Below, in pieces: positions 36,491 through 47,982 of a stretch of DNA of 64,000 nucleotides; positions within the stretch are counted from its first letter, which is position 1; every line of letters starts with the position of its first letter. Source of the DNA: Metellina segmentata (taxonomy: Eukaryota; Arthropoda; Arachnida; Araneae; Tetragnathidae); contig OX375874.1 of the NCBI GenBank assembly GCA_947359465.1, positions 97,529,441 through 97,593,440 on the forward strand, written 5' to 3'. Under the pieces are notes generated by a model. It searched no databases and was not told the DNA's origin. It was given only the letters and a program-made list of their open reading frames with translations. A program made the position numbers and the translations under genes.

Positions 36491-37058
36491 TACACTACCC
36501 TACAGTAACGGAACGGACAGCAAGATGGGATGGTATAAGGGAAAGAAAACATGCTTAAATAGGGTGATGGTCCCCCACGTGCTATAATTACTCTAGCAAT
36601 CTTTCTGGGCATACTTTCAACAAGGTTTTGATACACAGCTATGGGTATGTGTGTCCATTCTTGCTGCAAGAATATCGCCAGCTCGGCTGTAGATTTCGGA
36701 CGGGGTTCCCTGGTCCGTAAGCGTCGCTCTAACGCGTCCCACCAATGTTCTATGGGGTTTAGGTCGGGACTCTGAGCAGGCCAGGGAAGACGTTTTGCAT
36801 CCATATCTCGATACCACTGCTTGACAGAGGCTGCAAGATGACATGGAGCTTTGTTGTACTGGAAGTAACATACGCCCATTCCATAAAATTGGCAGAGCGT
36901 AGGAAGAACTTGATGGTCCAAAATGTTCATGTAGGCGTTCAATTGACCAGGAACAACATGCAAATTTCCGAGGCCATAACACGAAAAACACCCTCAAATA
37001 AGTAGTCGGATTTTATGTAAATCCACTGGCGTCTAGTCTATTATTGTAGGGTAGTGTA
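36491..37058 (-). pseudogene. Tc1-like transposase C-terminal half with inverted ends (family T2, copy 2)
   Basis: The ends are inverted repeats TACACTACCCTACA with a TA at the boundary. Reverse-strand frame 36963 to about 36560 encodes LPTLCQFYGMGVCYFQYNKA, then WPAQSPDLNPIEHWWDALER with the third catalytic glutamate, then the C-terminal QNLVESMPRKIARVI block. The second catalytic motif reads YNKAPCH where DNAPCH is usual, so the catalytic aspartate is changed. The N-terminal half is deleted. Confidence 0.82.
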
Positions 37059-37436
37059 CGTTGTCGAGATAACAACCAGAAGGGTTATATTTAATCTTTA
37101 TGAATGAGTATCCTCTATGAATATCTGTGGTATTCTTATTTGGCCTGCGCGCCGGGAGTATCTATTCAGACAACCGTTCATTGTTTGTAGCCCTTATAAA
37201 AAAATTGGACGGACGTATTTGGTCTATGGGGAGAGAATAATTGTCCGATGAACAGTATATGATCCAAATAAAATTGTCCAGAGGGACGTATTTGAAACAC
37301 TGATTAGTTACCCCTGCTATTGGTCGAGTCCGGATGAGATACCTCCTTATTAGAAAAACTGACCAGATCTTGATGGACGAGATATTTCGTCATTAGAAAA
37401 AACCAGACCAAATATTGATCTGGTCGTAGTAAAAAA

Positions 37437-37715
37437 AGTGCCAGATATCGCGGACGGTGGATTGAACATGGTGGACATGTGGCCTCCACGCTCACCGGAC
37501 CTAAATCCACTGGATTTCTTGTGGGGCCACATGAAATCATTGGTGTACGAGACAACTGTACACTCTTTTAAAGATCTCGTCGCAAGAACACTTGTTGCAG
37601 CAGACAAGATTAATACACCAGGAATGCAAGAGGGTTCGCCAATCTTTCATTCGCCGGTGTGAACTGTGCGACAAAAGGCTTGGACGTCACTTTGAGCATC
37701 TGATATTAGTCTTTC
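37437..37715 (+). pseudogene. Tc1/mariner-superfamily transposase C-terminal fragment (different family)
   Basis: The frame contains WPPRSPDLNPLDFLWGHMKS, a DDE third-motif region with aspartate (LDF) in place of glutamate, then VARTLVAADKIN. A frameshift near 37618 leads into RQSFIRRCELCD and a stop at about 37710. The upstream part is missing. Confidence 0.75.
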
Positions 37716-38004
37716 GCTGATCTGCACGAGATTGTGCTACTTATGATTTCGCTATGTCTTTTTTAACTTCAAAGGGGATAATTTGCTTTACGCTTTGTAG
37801 TGGATTGTGACCATAGGTTCCATTGTAAATATGGATCGTCTTGATGGGTACTACCATCCTTTCAATTTTTCAATCAATTTTCTATTTAGGCTAAGTACCC
37901 TACTGTTTGTGAACATTGCAACACTGAAAGAATCATCATAAATAAGTTAAGTTTTTTACACGTGTTACATTAGTCTTTCTATTTATTATAAAAGAATATA
38001 ATTT

Positions 38005-38655
38005 TTCAAGTTTATTCGCTTTGTGATTGGTAGATAGCGAGTCTTGTGGTTCAACGGGCTAATGAATTTGGAGCACGCGCAAACGATATACACAGTTATA
38101 TTTTAAAATTAATTCATTCATAAAATTTGAGAGCACACGCTTGAAAGTTTGCAATGTTTTCAGAAGAACCGAGAAATTCGGTCGCCGTTTACATAGCAAC
38201 TATTACAACAAACAACACGGATCAGCTAAAGCATTCTATGATTGTGTATTTCTATGCGGTAGCGGAGAAAACGGTTTCTTTTTTTCTCATTAGGATAGAT
38301 TTTAGTGTTCTTTTTTTCTTCTACTTAATGTTGTATATTTAACATTTAATCCTTAGATTTTAGTGTCCTTTTTTTCGGCTTATATAAGGATGCGCTAATC
38401 TCGCAAAAAAAGTAGGCAATTTCCCGTTACTCCGGCGCATGCGATAAAAATTGCAATGGGAAGGGAACCTTCAATCAACGTCATACTAGAGGTCCGGGAT
38501 CAATCCAGCAGCGATCCAAATGGGGATGGATTGTGAATCAATCCCCTCATTGTTGAAAATTACAGTTCGCGAAGCGAACTAAATATGATTGTGTAGCAAT
38601 CATATGGGGTTGACGAGCGATAGCGAGCAGGGGGCGGAGCCCTCTAGTGGTTTAA
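38005..38655 (+). mobile_element. second Helitron-like family, copy B
   Basis: It parallels 17320-18175 without the SINE insert. It starts TTTATTCGCTTTGTGATTGG, carries GTTTGCAATGTTTTCAGAAG and GTTCGCGAAGCGAACT (hairpin), and ends GCGAGCAGGGGGCGGAGCCC then TCTAG. Confidence 0.5.
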
Positions 38656-38694
38656 ATAAACGATTCAATTTACAGAGCAATAAACCAAAAAAAA

Positions 38695-38960
38695 AATGCC
38701 AAAAATCAATATCCTGTGCAGCCGCTACGCGCAGCGATGAGAGCTTGTACGCGTCGTAACATAGAATCCTACAGATTCTGAATACCGTGCTAAGGAATGG
38801 CATTCCAGATTGCCTCTATCTGATGCCAAAGTTATGTGATTTATCGTATATTCTTTTGACCACAAACAATGTTGCACGTCTTCCTTCAGCATCTCTAACC
38901 CTATAATGCTTTGACAAGGAATGCCAACTGATTAAGCATACCAATAGAACGATGTATTTC
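38695..38960 (-). pseudogene. Tc1-like transposase extreme C-terminus
   Basis: Reverse-strand reading gives a LWHQIEAIWNAIP block, then DSMLRRVQALIAARSGCTGY, the usual Tc1 C-terminal signature, with stop codons and frame changes. Confidence 0.6.
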
Positions 38961-39184
38961 TATCGAATTTTGGAGTTGGTCCAGTTGTAGCCATCTAGCT
39001 TCATATAGGGTCATCCGGAAAATTCTGCACGTTTTCAAATCGAAGCTAGCTTTGTTATTAGTTTGCTACCGCTGATAAGGAGTGATCTTGATTGAAGTAG
39101 ATATTTCAATTCGGTCTTTTCTGCTTACACTGCATGATTATAGCATGTGTTGTGACATAAATTTTGTTTCACTGCAGTGCTGAG

Positions 39185-39860
39185 AATGGAGAACCAGAAA
39201 GTTCATTTTCGTCGTATTATGCTCTTTTATTTTTAGAAAGGAAAAAAATGCTAGTCAGACTGCTCGTAAAATGTGTGCTGTATAGGGACATAGTGCTGTT
39301 TCTGAGGCCACAATTCCAAGCTGGTTTGATAAATTTAAGCGTGGAAACTTCAGCCTCGAAGATGCTGCCCGCTCTGGACGACCCTCCTCTGTAAACGGCT
39401 TTCTGTCGGGTGGGATTACAAAGGGAATGTTTGTTATGAATTGTTGCCACAAAATCAGACAATAAATTCGGAAAAATACAGTTCTCAAATGGCAATATTC
39501 GAAGCAAAAATCGAAGCAAAGCGGCCAGAACTGACCCATCGTCGATGTGTTGTCTTCCAGCATGACAATGCTCGGGCCCACATTTCACTGAATGTAAGAC
39601 AAAGACTTATTGAGTATGGCTGAAGTGTTTTGTGTCACCCAAATTCACTAGACCTTACCCCTCAGATTTTCACCTCTTCAGGTCACTTCAAAATTCTCTG
39701 AACGGCCTGATGTTCCAATTCTTTGGAGACTGTCAGATAGCACCTCGACAACTTCTTTACAAGTAAGCCTAATGATTTAAAAAAAAGGAATATTCCAGCT
39801 GCAGGAAAGATGGCAAAAAGTCATAGAACAAAATGGTGCTTATGGGATTCAATAAAAAAT
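39185..39860 (+). pseudogene. mariner transposase, degraded and internally deleted
   Basis: The N-terminal helix-turn-helix region is recognisable from ATGGAGAACCAGAAAGTTCA onward (FRRIMLFYFRKEKNA; ATIPSWFDKFKRGNF; ARSGRPSSV at about 39370). After a deletion, the catalytic part has LPQNQTINSEKYSSQ, a QHDNARAH second aspartate motif, and HPNSLDLTPQIF where SPDLAPSDF is usual (DD34D region). The last block WQKVIEQNGAY ends near 39855. Several frameshifts are present. Confidence 0.8.
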
Positions 39861-40400
39861 TTTATGTATCTGTACTGCTTCGTTGAAATTTATCTTAAAA
39901 AACGCGCAGAACTTTCCAATACATTCGATACCTGCATTACCTCGCAACAATTTGAAAATGAATCCAGAAGCATCGTGACAACCAACACAAATGGCCCGAA
40001 ACGAGATGTCCAAGAATATCCGGAGCAACAAAATTCCACTGAAATCGCACCTCACCGAGTGCGCACATCCGCGGAAGGAAGTAGTTCCTCATACATCGGA
40101 ATTCAATTACGGAAGCTGAAAAGGGAAAAAAGTGCTTAGAACGCGATTATTTCCCCCTTCATCTCCAAGTGCGGGATTCTATTTCGGTCTCCTGCGAGAA
40201 TCCATTTGACCCTTGCGTACAGGTAGCTAAGGAGCGGACTCTGTACCTCTCCACATGCAATACACCTGCATGACCGTTTTCCTTACACCCTCTCTCAGTG
40301 GTTTCAACGAAATTTCTGACTCTTTTCTTTGCTAATGACGACATGTCATAAACATACTGTCAATTTTTTGACAAGATTAAGATCTTATCAGTTTTGTATT
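39861..40400. other. no gene recognised
   Basis: AT-rich. It holds a GACGACATGTC / GACAAGATTAAGATC palindromic patch at 40336-40390 related to the dispersed GACGAGAT motif. Confidence 0.35.
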
Positions 40401-40407
40401 TCTTATT

Positions 40408-40790
40408 GGGATCGACGGCAAAGTATCGATGTTCAAAATTAAAACATCGATGTTGATAACACACAGCCAACAAAACCATCGATGTTTTAAAACATCAGTG
40501 TAGTAAACTTTTCCCCTTCATTTCTTAAAACTCGTTTAGCAACCTCAAAAATTAATGTTCACCTCGGGGGGATTTATTTTGTAATGTGACGTGTTTATTA
40601 GTTTACAACTAAGACTTTTTTTAACTGTCAAAACAAAGTAAAATTAAAATTAACAAATATTTTCATTTCCAATTGGATCATATGAAAGAAAATAATGTTT
40701 ACAACAATTTGACGTAGGTATTACTTACTATACGTATAATATACGTCGTCAATATCCCGTTGTGTTGCTCTAGTACGACGTCAATTAAAA
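40408..40790. mobile_element. CATCGATG MITE, partial copy D
   Basis: AACATCGATGTTGATAACA and CATCGATGTTTTAAAACATC words are followed by the family's longer unique interior (TTTACAACTAAGACTTTTTT), as at 42.4 kb. The right end is replaced by a SINE tail at about 40740. Confidence 0.6.
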
Positions 40791-40862
40791 ATTACCCCAA
40801 TTACCATAAGCACAACTAATCGGGTTTTTGTTTGCTAGAGAGTTTATAGACCTTCTATTCAG

Positions 40863-41460
40863 GTAATGGTAATGATAATTTTAGTTAACGTCGTACTAGA
40901 GCAACACAACGGGCTATTGACGACGGTCCGGAATCAATTCCTTAAGGGAAAGATCCGAGGACAACACCTCGTCATTTTGAACCACGGTCAGATGACGAAG
41001 CAACACCTGAGCTGGCATCCCACTCTCCAAACTTCCATACCCACCCAACGTGAGGACTTTCGGCCACGACACATTTAAGGTGCACCAGCCGCCTCTACAC
41101 TATACGCTTACAAACTTCCATGCCCGAACCCGGATTCGAATCAGGAACCTTCCGATCCAGAGTCTAACACCTTAACCACTATACCGGTAACGTCGCACTA
41201 GAGCAATACAAAGGGATATTGACGACTGATTTTTCCCTTAGGGGCTATATCTCCTAAGGGAAATATCCGAGGACAACACAACGTCTTTTTGAACCACGGT
41301 CAGATGACGAGGCAACACCCGAGCTGGCATCCTACTCTCCTAACTTCCACATCCACCCAACGTGAGGACTTACGGCCACGACAGATTTAAGATGCACCAG
41401 CCGCCTGTACACCGTACGCTTGCAAACTTCCATGCAGACCCGGATTCGTACTAGGAACGA
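40863..41460 (-). repeat. two head-to-tail SINE copies
   Basis: The first copy, about 40863-41187, is full length with head CCTGATTCGAATCCGG (B box) and a tail ending in ATTATCATTACCATT on the minus strand. The second, about 41188-41460, is directly adjacent and similarly complete to its B-box region. The junction has no unrelated sequence. Confidence 0.8.
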
Positions 41461-41539
41461 AAAAAATGGGGGAATTATGAGTTTAATCAGATTTGAAATT
41501 AAACCAATTCCAGGAATGCATTTTAGTTTTCGATAGCCT

Positions 41540-41815
41540 TTCGCGCTTGGTAGTGCAGCGGACTTGCAACCGGAGTGTTGCGAGTTCGAATCCAACCAGA
41601 GTGTCATATACATGGTGCCCGTAAATTCTGCAGTGGCCTCCAATCTTCTCACTTTGGTGTGGTTTGGAAGTTCAAAGAGTGGGGTGACAGCGCAGGTGGT
41701 AGCTCGTCATCTGTTCGAAATGACGTGGTGTTTCCCAAAGATCTTTCCCTTTACGTTTGATCTCGTACCTTCGTCAATAACCCGTTATGACGCTGCAGTG
41801 CAACATTAATTAAAT
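41540..41815 (+). repeat. SINE, opposite orientation to its neighbours
   Basis: The head CGCTTGGTAGTGCAGCGGAC with B box GCGAGTTCGAATCCAACC is followed by GTGGTTTGGAAGTTCAAAGA and the ATAACCCGTTATGACGCTG tail. Confidence 0.7.
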
Positions 41816-42177
41816 CCCCAAGCTAACCCAGAGTCTTGAGCAAAATGCCACGCTTGGAGACACTTCAGTTCTAGGAATTGTCAAGAGGTTCCTGAAAGGA
41901 TATTGTCATTTCTTAAGAGGTAATGTGTCAAGCGGGAACACGAAGACATCCACTTCCACTCAGCCCCAGGCCATGTCACCGAAATGGGAAGAGTTGACAT
42001 TCCATTCCTTTCGGAGAACCGCAGCACCGTTAAACCAGGTCTCGGCGACAACCGTCATTTTTCACTCCACCCAATAACCGAAAAGGACATCGGGAGGAAA
42101 TGGGAAGCCACGCCATTCGGGTCCTGTTCGTCAGCTGCCAGATTAGGCACAACTACGCCTTACGGAATACCTGCAAC
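41816..42177. other. no gene recognised
   Basis: Nothing identified. Confidence 0.35.
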
Positions 42178-42861
42178 TAGGGATGCGACATCGACAGCAA
42201 AACATCGATGTTGATAAAACATCGCCCCAAAACCATCGATGTTCAAAATTAGAACATCGATGTTGATAATACATCGCTCCAAAACTATCGATGTTTTTAA
42301 ACTTTTTTCCTTCATTTCTTAAAACTCGCTTAGCAACCTCAAACATTAATGTTCGCCGAGGGGGGGGGGGATATTTAATTTGTCATTTACCGTGGTTATT
42401 AATTTACAACTAAGACTTTTTTTAACAGTCGATAATAAGTATAAGAGAAATTAATATATCTTTTATTTTTAAATTGAATAATTTGAAAGAAAGTAATATT
42501 TACAACAATATGACACAGGTACTACTTACTATAAGTATAATTGGGTAAGTATAATAATAGGCTCCAAAAAATGACTGTAAATACATCGATGTTTGGAAAC
42601 ATCGACATAGAAGTCGCATCCCTACTTTCCAGACCCTTCACCCTTGGCCAATTGGGTCTAAAAGTATGTTCAATTTACTGAATATAAAAATTATGATACT
42701 TGGTTATTTTTAAAATGGTACTTTTAACTTTTAAAAATAAAACATCAACAACGTATATACGTTGACGAGTACAAACATCAATGTTAAAAAAAACATCGAC
42801 TCCAATACATCGATGTTTTTTTAAAAAACATCGACATCGATGTCGCATTTTTAGTTCACAC
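42178..42861. mobile_element. CATCGATG MITE, copy C (inverted, possibly composite)
   Basis: It begins TAGGGATGCGACATCGAC. An internal GTCGCATCCCTA end lies at 42613-42624, and the sequence then continues as the complement of copy A's left half to about 42861 (GATGTCGCATTTTTAG). I find no matching 8-bp duplicates, so the ends are tentative. Confidence 0.6.
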
Positions 42862-43904
42862 CCCTTAATGTTGCAGGCGTCATTGAAAAACACCAGAATC
42901 AACATTCCAAGAGGGAGACGGATTCTCCCCCCCCCCTCAGAGGAAGCTAAACCGGGGATACGAGACGAGGAAGCCATGGGTGCGAAGTGGCGAGGGAAAA
43001 GCACTCGTAAGACAGCTGTACGGTGAAGTTAAACACCGGTGGAAAAAAAACGAGCAGTGGAGAAAGGCTTGTTTTTTTTATGAACATTCGTTCATTGAAT
43101 GTTCCATGCACATATTGTGTATGTAGTCTTCCTGTTGTTAATCGAGACTTTTCAAGTTGTAATAATAAACTTGTAAAGGTATCCAGCTGAGTCCGACTTC
43201 AGTTTATTACTGTTATGCAAATAAACGCCATAATGCATAATGGATGTTTCAAAGTGAACTGGATAAATACATTTCTTTGGATGCATTTCTTTTACAATTG
43301 TTACCCAACTCTAATTGCATGACACTTCTCTCGGAGACGTTTTCTGACAAGCTAAATATAGAGGACACAATTTTTTGTGTGGTTCATGTGGCAAATTACT
43401 GAACGAAAAAGAGGTGACCCATGTAGTAAGCGGCTCGTCGATATGGCGAATCGTACGAGGGAAATTCTGTTGTATTTTTTTTATCAATGGAGCAGATATC
43501 GTCGGCTTAGAGTAGAAACTCATAACGGACGAACAAAACAGTCAAAAGAAAGCTGTCTAAAGAGTGACAATTCATCTCATAAATAAAAGTTATTAGCATT
43601 CGTTTGTGTAGTGTATCTTAGGAACAGTCGCGGTGTTCCTCGTCATTATGAAAATAAACATGTAATGTCTCCGAAAAATGTCAGTTACTCAGTTTCTGCT
43701 CTAGGCCAACACTATATCTGTAAAACGAGCAATGGTAGCCTTTTTATGTCTACGGTATCATATGACTAAAGTTAGAGTCACATGACATTTAGACTCCTTT
43801 CGTCTACCGGGTGAAAATGAACATTCACCGTCTGATGGATCCACGGGACTGGAGAAGACAACCCTCCATAGTTTCATCATTTCATTGGAGGGTGGAGTGT
43901 CATT
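42862..43904. other. about 1 kb without a recognised gene
   Basis: A C-run is at about 42928-42937. Frames at 43311-43586 are mutual shadows and I recognise none. Confidence 0.35.
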
Positions 43905-44400
43905 CTAGATAGATGTTGACACTGTCACCCGACCGTGGTTCAAAATCTGCTGTCCACATATATTTGCCTTCGGGATTGATCCCAGACCGTCGTCAATACC
44001 AGTTGTGTTGTTCCAGTGCGATGTCTAACTAAACCTACTACTTCCCTTTGGAACGCTGACATTTTTACTTTACGATAAGAACGGTAGAGAGGTAGTTAAT
44101 GAAGGTCACACTGGAGGAACACGACGAGCTATTGGCGACGGTCCGGGATCAATCTCGAAGGGAAGGATCAAAATACACCTCGTTATTTCGCACCATGCTC
44201 GGATAACGAGAGCAACAACTGAGCTGGTACCCCACTCTCCAAACTTCCACACCGGGCCGACGTGAGGATATTGAATGCCACGAGAGATTTTACGTGCACA
44301 GCTCCCGTGCACACGGCAGTCTTTGATTTGATTCTAACTAGCAACCTTCTAATAGATAGTTAATGTGCCACTCATCCAATCGGATTACCGCGACCCAATT
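43905..44400. repeat. two SINEs in opposite orientation
   Basis: A plus-strand tail half is at about 43915-44035 (CGACCGTGGTTCAAAATC; AGTTGTGTTGTTCCAGTGCG). A minus-strand copy is at about 44092-44397 (GACGGTCCGGGATCAATCTC; GGTACCCCACTCTCCAAACT). Confidence 0.65.
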
Positions 44401-44684
44401 TAGTATCGGTGAAAAGAGCGCCAAGCGTCGCCAAAACGGAGGTGTATCAAATTATTGACAACGACGGAATTTTCTTACGTTTGCTGTTGATTTAATTTGA
44501 AAGACTCAAATACGCCGTTTTCACGACCAAATTCTTTTAAATTGTTCGGTTGTTTTCAAAGGTTTCTTGAAAGGTGGCTGTGGTTTTAAGATTACACTAT
44601 GTTAAGTATAATAAGTATAAATCAATACAATAAATCAATATACGTCGATAATGACTAAAAAAATTTCATACATAATTTTTTAAA

Positions 44685-44780
44685 TATTTTTATTATTTAA
44701 ATTATTTAAATTATTAATTATATTATTTAAATTATTAATTATATTATTTAAATTATTAATTATATTATTTAAATTACTTA
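44685..44780. repeat. 21-bp AT-rich tandem repeat, about 4 units
   Basis: The unit is approximately ATTATTTAAATTATTAATTAT, repeated almost without change. Confidence 0.85.
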
Positions 44781-44877
44781 ATCAAATTAGTAACTAAATT
44801 ATTAAATTATAAAAAATAATTATTTAAATGAATTTTATTTTTATTATTATTATTATTTTATATTTTTAATAAGTATA

Positions 44878-46060
44878 GATCTTCGAATCCGGGGTTAGGG
44901 CATGGATGTATATTGTGCTGTCCTTACGAAGTATAAATTGTTAGCGGCAATGATGGTCCTCCCATTGGGTGCTCCTTCACAAGTGTCCATCACTTCCGGC
45001 CTTGTAGTGGCCTATGATTGAGTTCATATGTGCCCGCCATTGGAAAAAAAAAATATTTATAGATCTGGCCATTCGAATAAATCTTGACAGCTGAATTTAA
45101 ATTAATTTTCAAATCTATTAAACACATTTTTTTCTCCGATTGTGTATTTAAATAGTTTGTGCACATGAAACGCTACAACTCCAAATGTACTCTATGTTTC
45201 TGAATGAAATAGAGTGATTTTTGTTTTGGAGGGCCTAGAAGAGGACATAACAAAGAGGAGGACAAGCAAAGGGGCAGTCGTGGAGCAGAGTGTATGTATG
45301 CCCTAGCAACCATCGAGTTGTAGACAGGTTCCATTCCTGTTATGTGCACTTCTCTCTTTGTATTTCTCTTTTCAGAGTCATTAAAGCCTTTAATGTGTGA
45401 AAGTCTATTACTTGATATTGTATATCTCGTTAATGTCCAAATATGGCCCTTGCGCCATAAAACACCAAAACAAACAGACCTCGAAAGAAAAACTTTCCAG
45501 AGAGATTTCAGTGTCGTGGCGGTGATAACAAATTTAAAAAATTCATGTTTCATTCAACATTATTCTCAATATCTCATAAGTGGAATGGTAAATCGCATAT
45601 CCTTTAGTTCAGGCCTTGGTTTATACATATAGGACACTTTATGAAATAGAATCTTCCAACCAACCCCAAAATTTAGGCAAATGTACTTTTCAGTTGTCAT
45701 GTTTCTCATTTTTTATATACATTTGCCACTAAGGTAAAGCGAAAAGAGATGCGCACAAAGAGGGTCAGGGGGAAAGAGTTGAGTGCGCGCGCAGCGGCTC
45801 CGTATAGTTGTACAACAGCAGTAGTGGAGTGTCTACTTGAAAGTGCAGGTTGTTTGTTCCGAGCGTGTAGGATAAAACATCGCTATTTTACATTGTTTTC
45901 CCAAGATAAGCACTTGAATTTTCATCTCTCTTTCTCTAAATTTTATAGAATGGCACTAGTACAAAATATTTTTTAAGTAAACGGTGTCTCATGAGGCTAC
46001 TAACCTATACGAACATTGCTAACACCAACGGTTCTTTCTAGAAGTGGCCATGTTTAAATT
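44878..46060. other. no gene called
   Basis: The stretch 44880-45045 looks like a repeat (ATCTTCGAATCCGGGGTTAG, then CCTTGTAGTGGCCTATGATTG). The latter phrase reappears in the LINE-like fragment at about 25950 on the other strand. A GCGCCATAAAACACC motif is at about 45450. A 75-codon frame at 45749-45976 has no known motif. Confidence 0.35.
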
Positions 46061-46067
46061 AAAGGCC

Positions 46068-46167
46068 GCGCAATCTCTCCTACCGAAATGGGAGAGTTTG
46101 TGCATCTGCTACTTAGGAGAGATGGCGCACTGTTCCCATTCGTTTTCATGCTAGGAGAGATTACGCA
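46068..46167. repeat. cluster of GCGCAATCTCTCC motifs in both orientations
   Basis: GCGCAATCTCTCC occurs at 46068-46080. Inverted relatives are at 46091-46104 (GGAGAGTTTGTGCA), 46116-46129 (GGAGAGATGGCGCA) and 46154-46167 (GGAGAGATTACGCA). Three more lie at 46458, 46481 and 46658, inside the duplicated unit. Confidence 0.8.
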
Positions 46168-46308
46168 GCTTATTGGAAATTTTGCATAAATTACAAATTA
46201 TATATAAAACAAGAATGAATTAATTTTGAAACAGTTTTTGAAATAATTTTGGTAATACATTAATTTGCTGAAAAATAATTTTGTAAAAAATAATAAAGTT
46301 GTTATTAA

Positions 46309-46400
46309 CCTTTATTGGCGGGGCAGATTAACTTTTGTTACCACTAAAATATCGTTTACACCAGCGGCATGGTGGATGTTATCCCCCTTTAAGTGTCATT
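46309..46400. mobile_element. piggyBac-type MITE end fragment
   Basis: TTAACCTTTATTGGCGG then TTACCACTAAAATATCGTTT and ACACCAGCGGCATGGTGG match the family's left end. The fragment stops just before the duplicated unit. Confidence 0.6.
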
Positions 46401-46410
46401 ATTATTGTTA

Positions 46411-47976
46411 ACAATTTAAGTGTAGTTTTTATTAAGAACAATCTCTCCAACCCACGTGCGCAATCTCTCCGACCCTATGAGGACAGATTGCGCAAAATAG
46501 CTTTCTTGGTTTTACGATAACTGTTGTATTCGATTAAAGCATAACAACAAAATAGCAATGCAAATGCATAAAACACAGAGATGAAGTCACAATTATTCAT
46601 GAATAGTTTAGCAAAAAATTGATAATTAGATTGTTTTTTATTATTCTGTCCAATTGTGCGCAGACTCTCCTAGCTTTACCTTATTTGAATATTTCAGAAT
46701 AATTTGTAGTGTTTCTTATTTTGCAATGCGTTTCTATAAGTTCTTTTACCTCAAAAAGAAAAATAATTCGAACATCTTTTTCAATAAAAGGCCTCCGAAC
46801 GTAGAAACGAAACATCTCTCTGGCAACCCTGTCCTTCGGGTCAGACGTCAGAGGGGAGAGAAGACAGCACACAAGAAGACTCCTGCAACTTTTATTCTAA
46901 AAGATCGAATCAATTTCCTAGAAGGTCTTTTAATGTCGTCTTTCATCAGCCCTAAGAGGTTTCCCTTTTGCTGAGAGATACATCTTTTCACATCCGACTC
47001 GACTGCCTTTCGACCCCCTTCGCTGTGCTTTGGAGGAAAAGTGACTTTGACAGGGGAGGACGCCCGATTTCCGACCCAACAATCTCTGCGCGCAAGTATT
47101 CCCGCGACAGTGTTTCTCAACTGTTTGGCATCCATTATATCGGGACGAATGGTTTTCCTCGAATATGTCGTTTTGATTCTATTTTAATCTTACTAGCCAC
47201 CTCGGCGTTGCCCGTGCCAGTTGCTTTTGTGGGTTTGCTTCGCAAACCAAATGGGAATTCGTAGCCTATTGGGTGACAGCCATTAAGGATTCCCATTTGG
47301 TTTGCGAATTTGTAGCCCATTGGATAACAGCCATAACAGAGTTAGCTGCCCATGTTGTTCGTTTGCCTCGCAAACCAAATGGGCGATGCACGTGACAGTT
47401 CTTTTCGTGATTGTCACATTGCCCGTGAAGTTGGTTTGCTTCGCAAACCAAAAGATATAAATATTTAATTGATAAATTACTTATTAAAAGAAAATCAAAC
47501 GTAAAAGATAGTTATCAGGTGTAAAAGTTTTTACTAATTAAAAATTTCAATTCCTTTAAAATTTTTATTCCATCTTCAACGATTGCTGCGATAGAAAAAA
47601 GCTCTGAACTCTCCGGTGATAACTTTAATAATTTATTTTTTCCCCCTCGAATGCGTTTCTCAGGAAATCAAAATGAATGAATCTCGAATGAAACGAAGGT
47701 CATTCGAATCTGTTCATTCTCATTCGAGACGGAAGGTGAAAAAACTTCTTCATTTCCCAAAAGAGAAGAAAGAATGGAGAAAAAACTATAAAATTCATTT
47801 TAAAATGTTCTGGATTGAACCCAAAAGTAAATAGTAGTGATGGAAAAATAAAATAAACCGGGCTACTATTCCCCTACACAAAAATGAGAAATTGTATCAT
47901 CAGGGCATGTATAATCAACTCCTTCATTTTCAAAAATATCTTACTAATTATTTTTTACTATTTTATTGTACTATTT
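46411..47976. repeat. tandem duplication, copy 1 (1,566 bp)
   Basis: Every landmark I compared recurs exactly 1,572 bp downstream, and all translated frames are identical between the copies. The unit contains GCGCAATCTCTCC motifs, an unrecognised section, and a minus-strand Helitron-like 3' part (CTAG at 47193-47196). Six bases (AAGTGT, 47977-47982) separate the copies. Confidence 0.93.
47193..47595 (-). mobile_element. Helitron-like element 3' part inside the duplication
   Basis: On the minus strand it runs from the core motif (AAAATTTTAAAGGAATTGAA region, about 47595) through TTTGCGAAGCAAACCAAC and GGTTTGCGAAGCAAACCCAC blocks to the terminal GGTGGCTAG at 47193. The second copy is at 48765-49167. 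Confidence 0.55.
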
Positions 47977-47982
47977 AAGTGT

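Noticed and set aside
45749..45976. 75-codon frame in a less AT-rich stretch that could be an exon
   Set aside because: No recognisable domain, no convincing flanking splice pair, and no neighbour supporting it.
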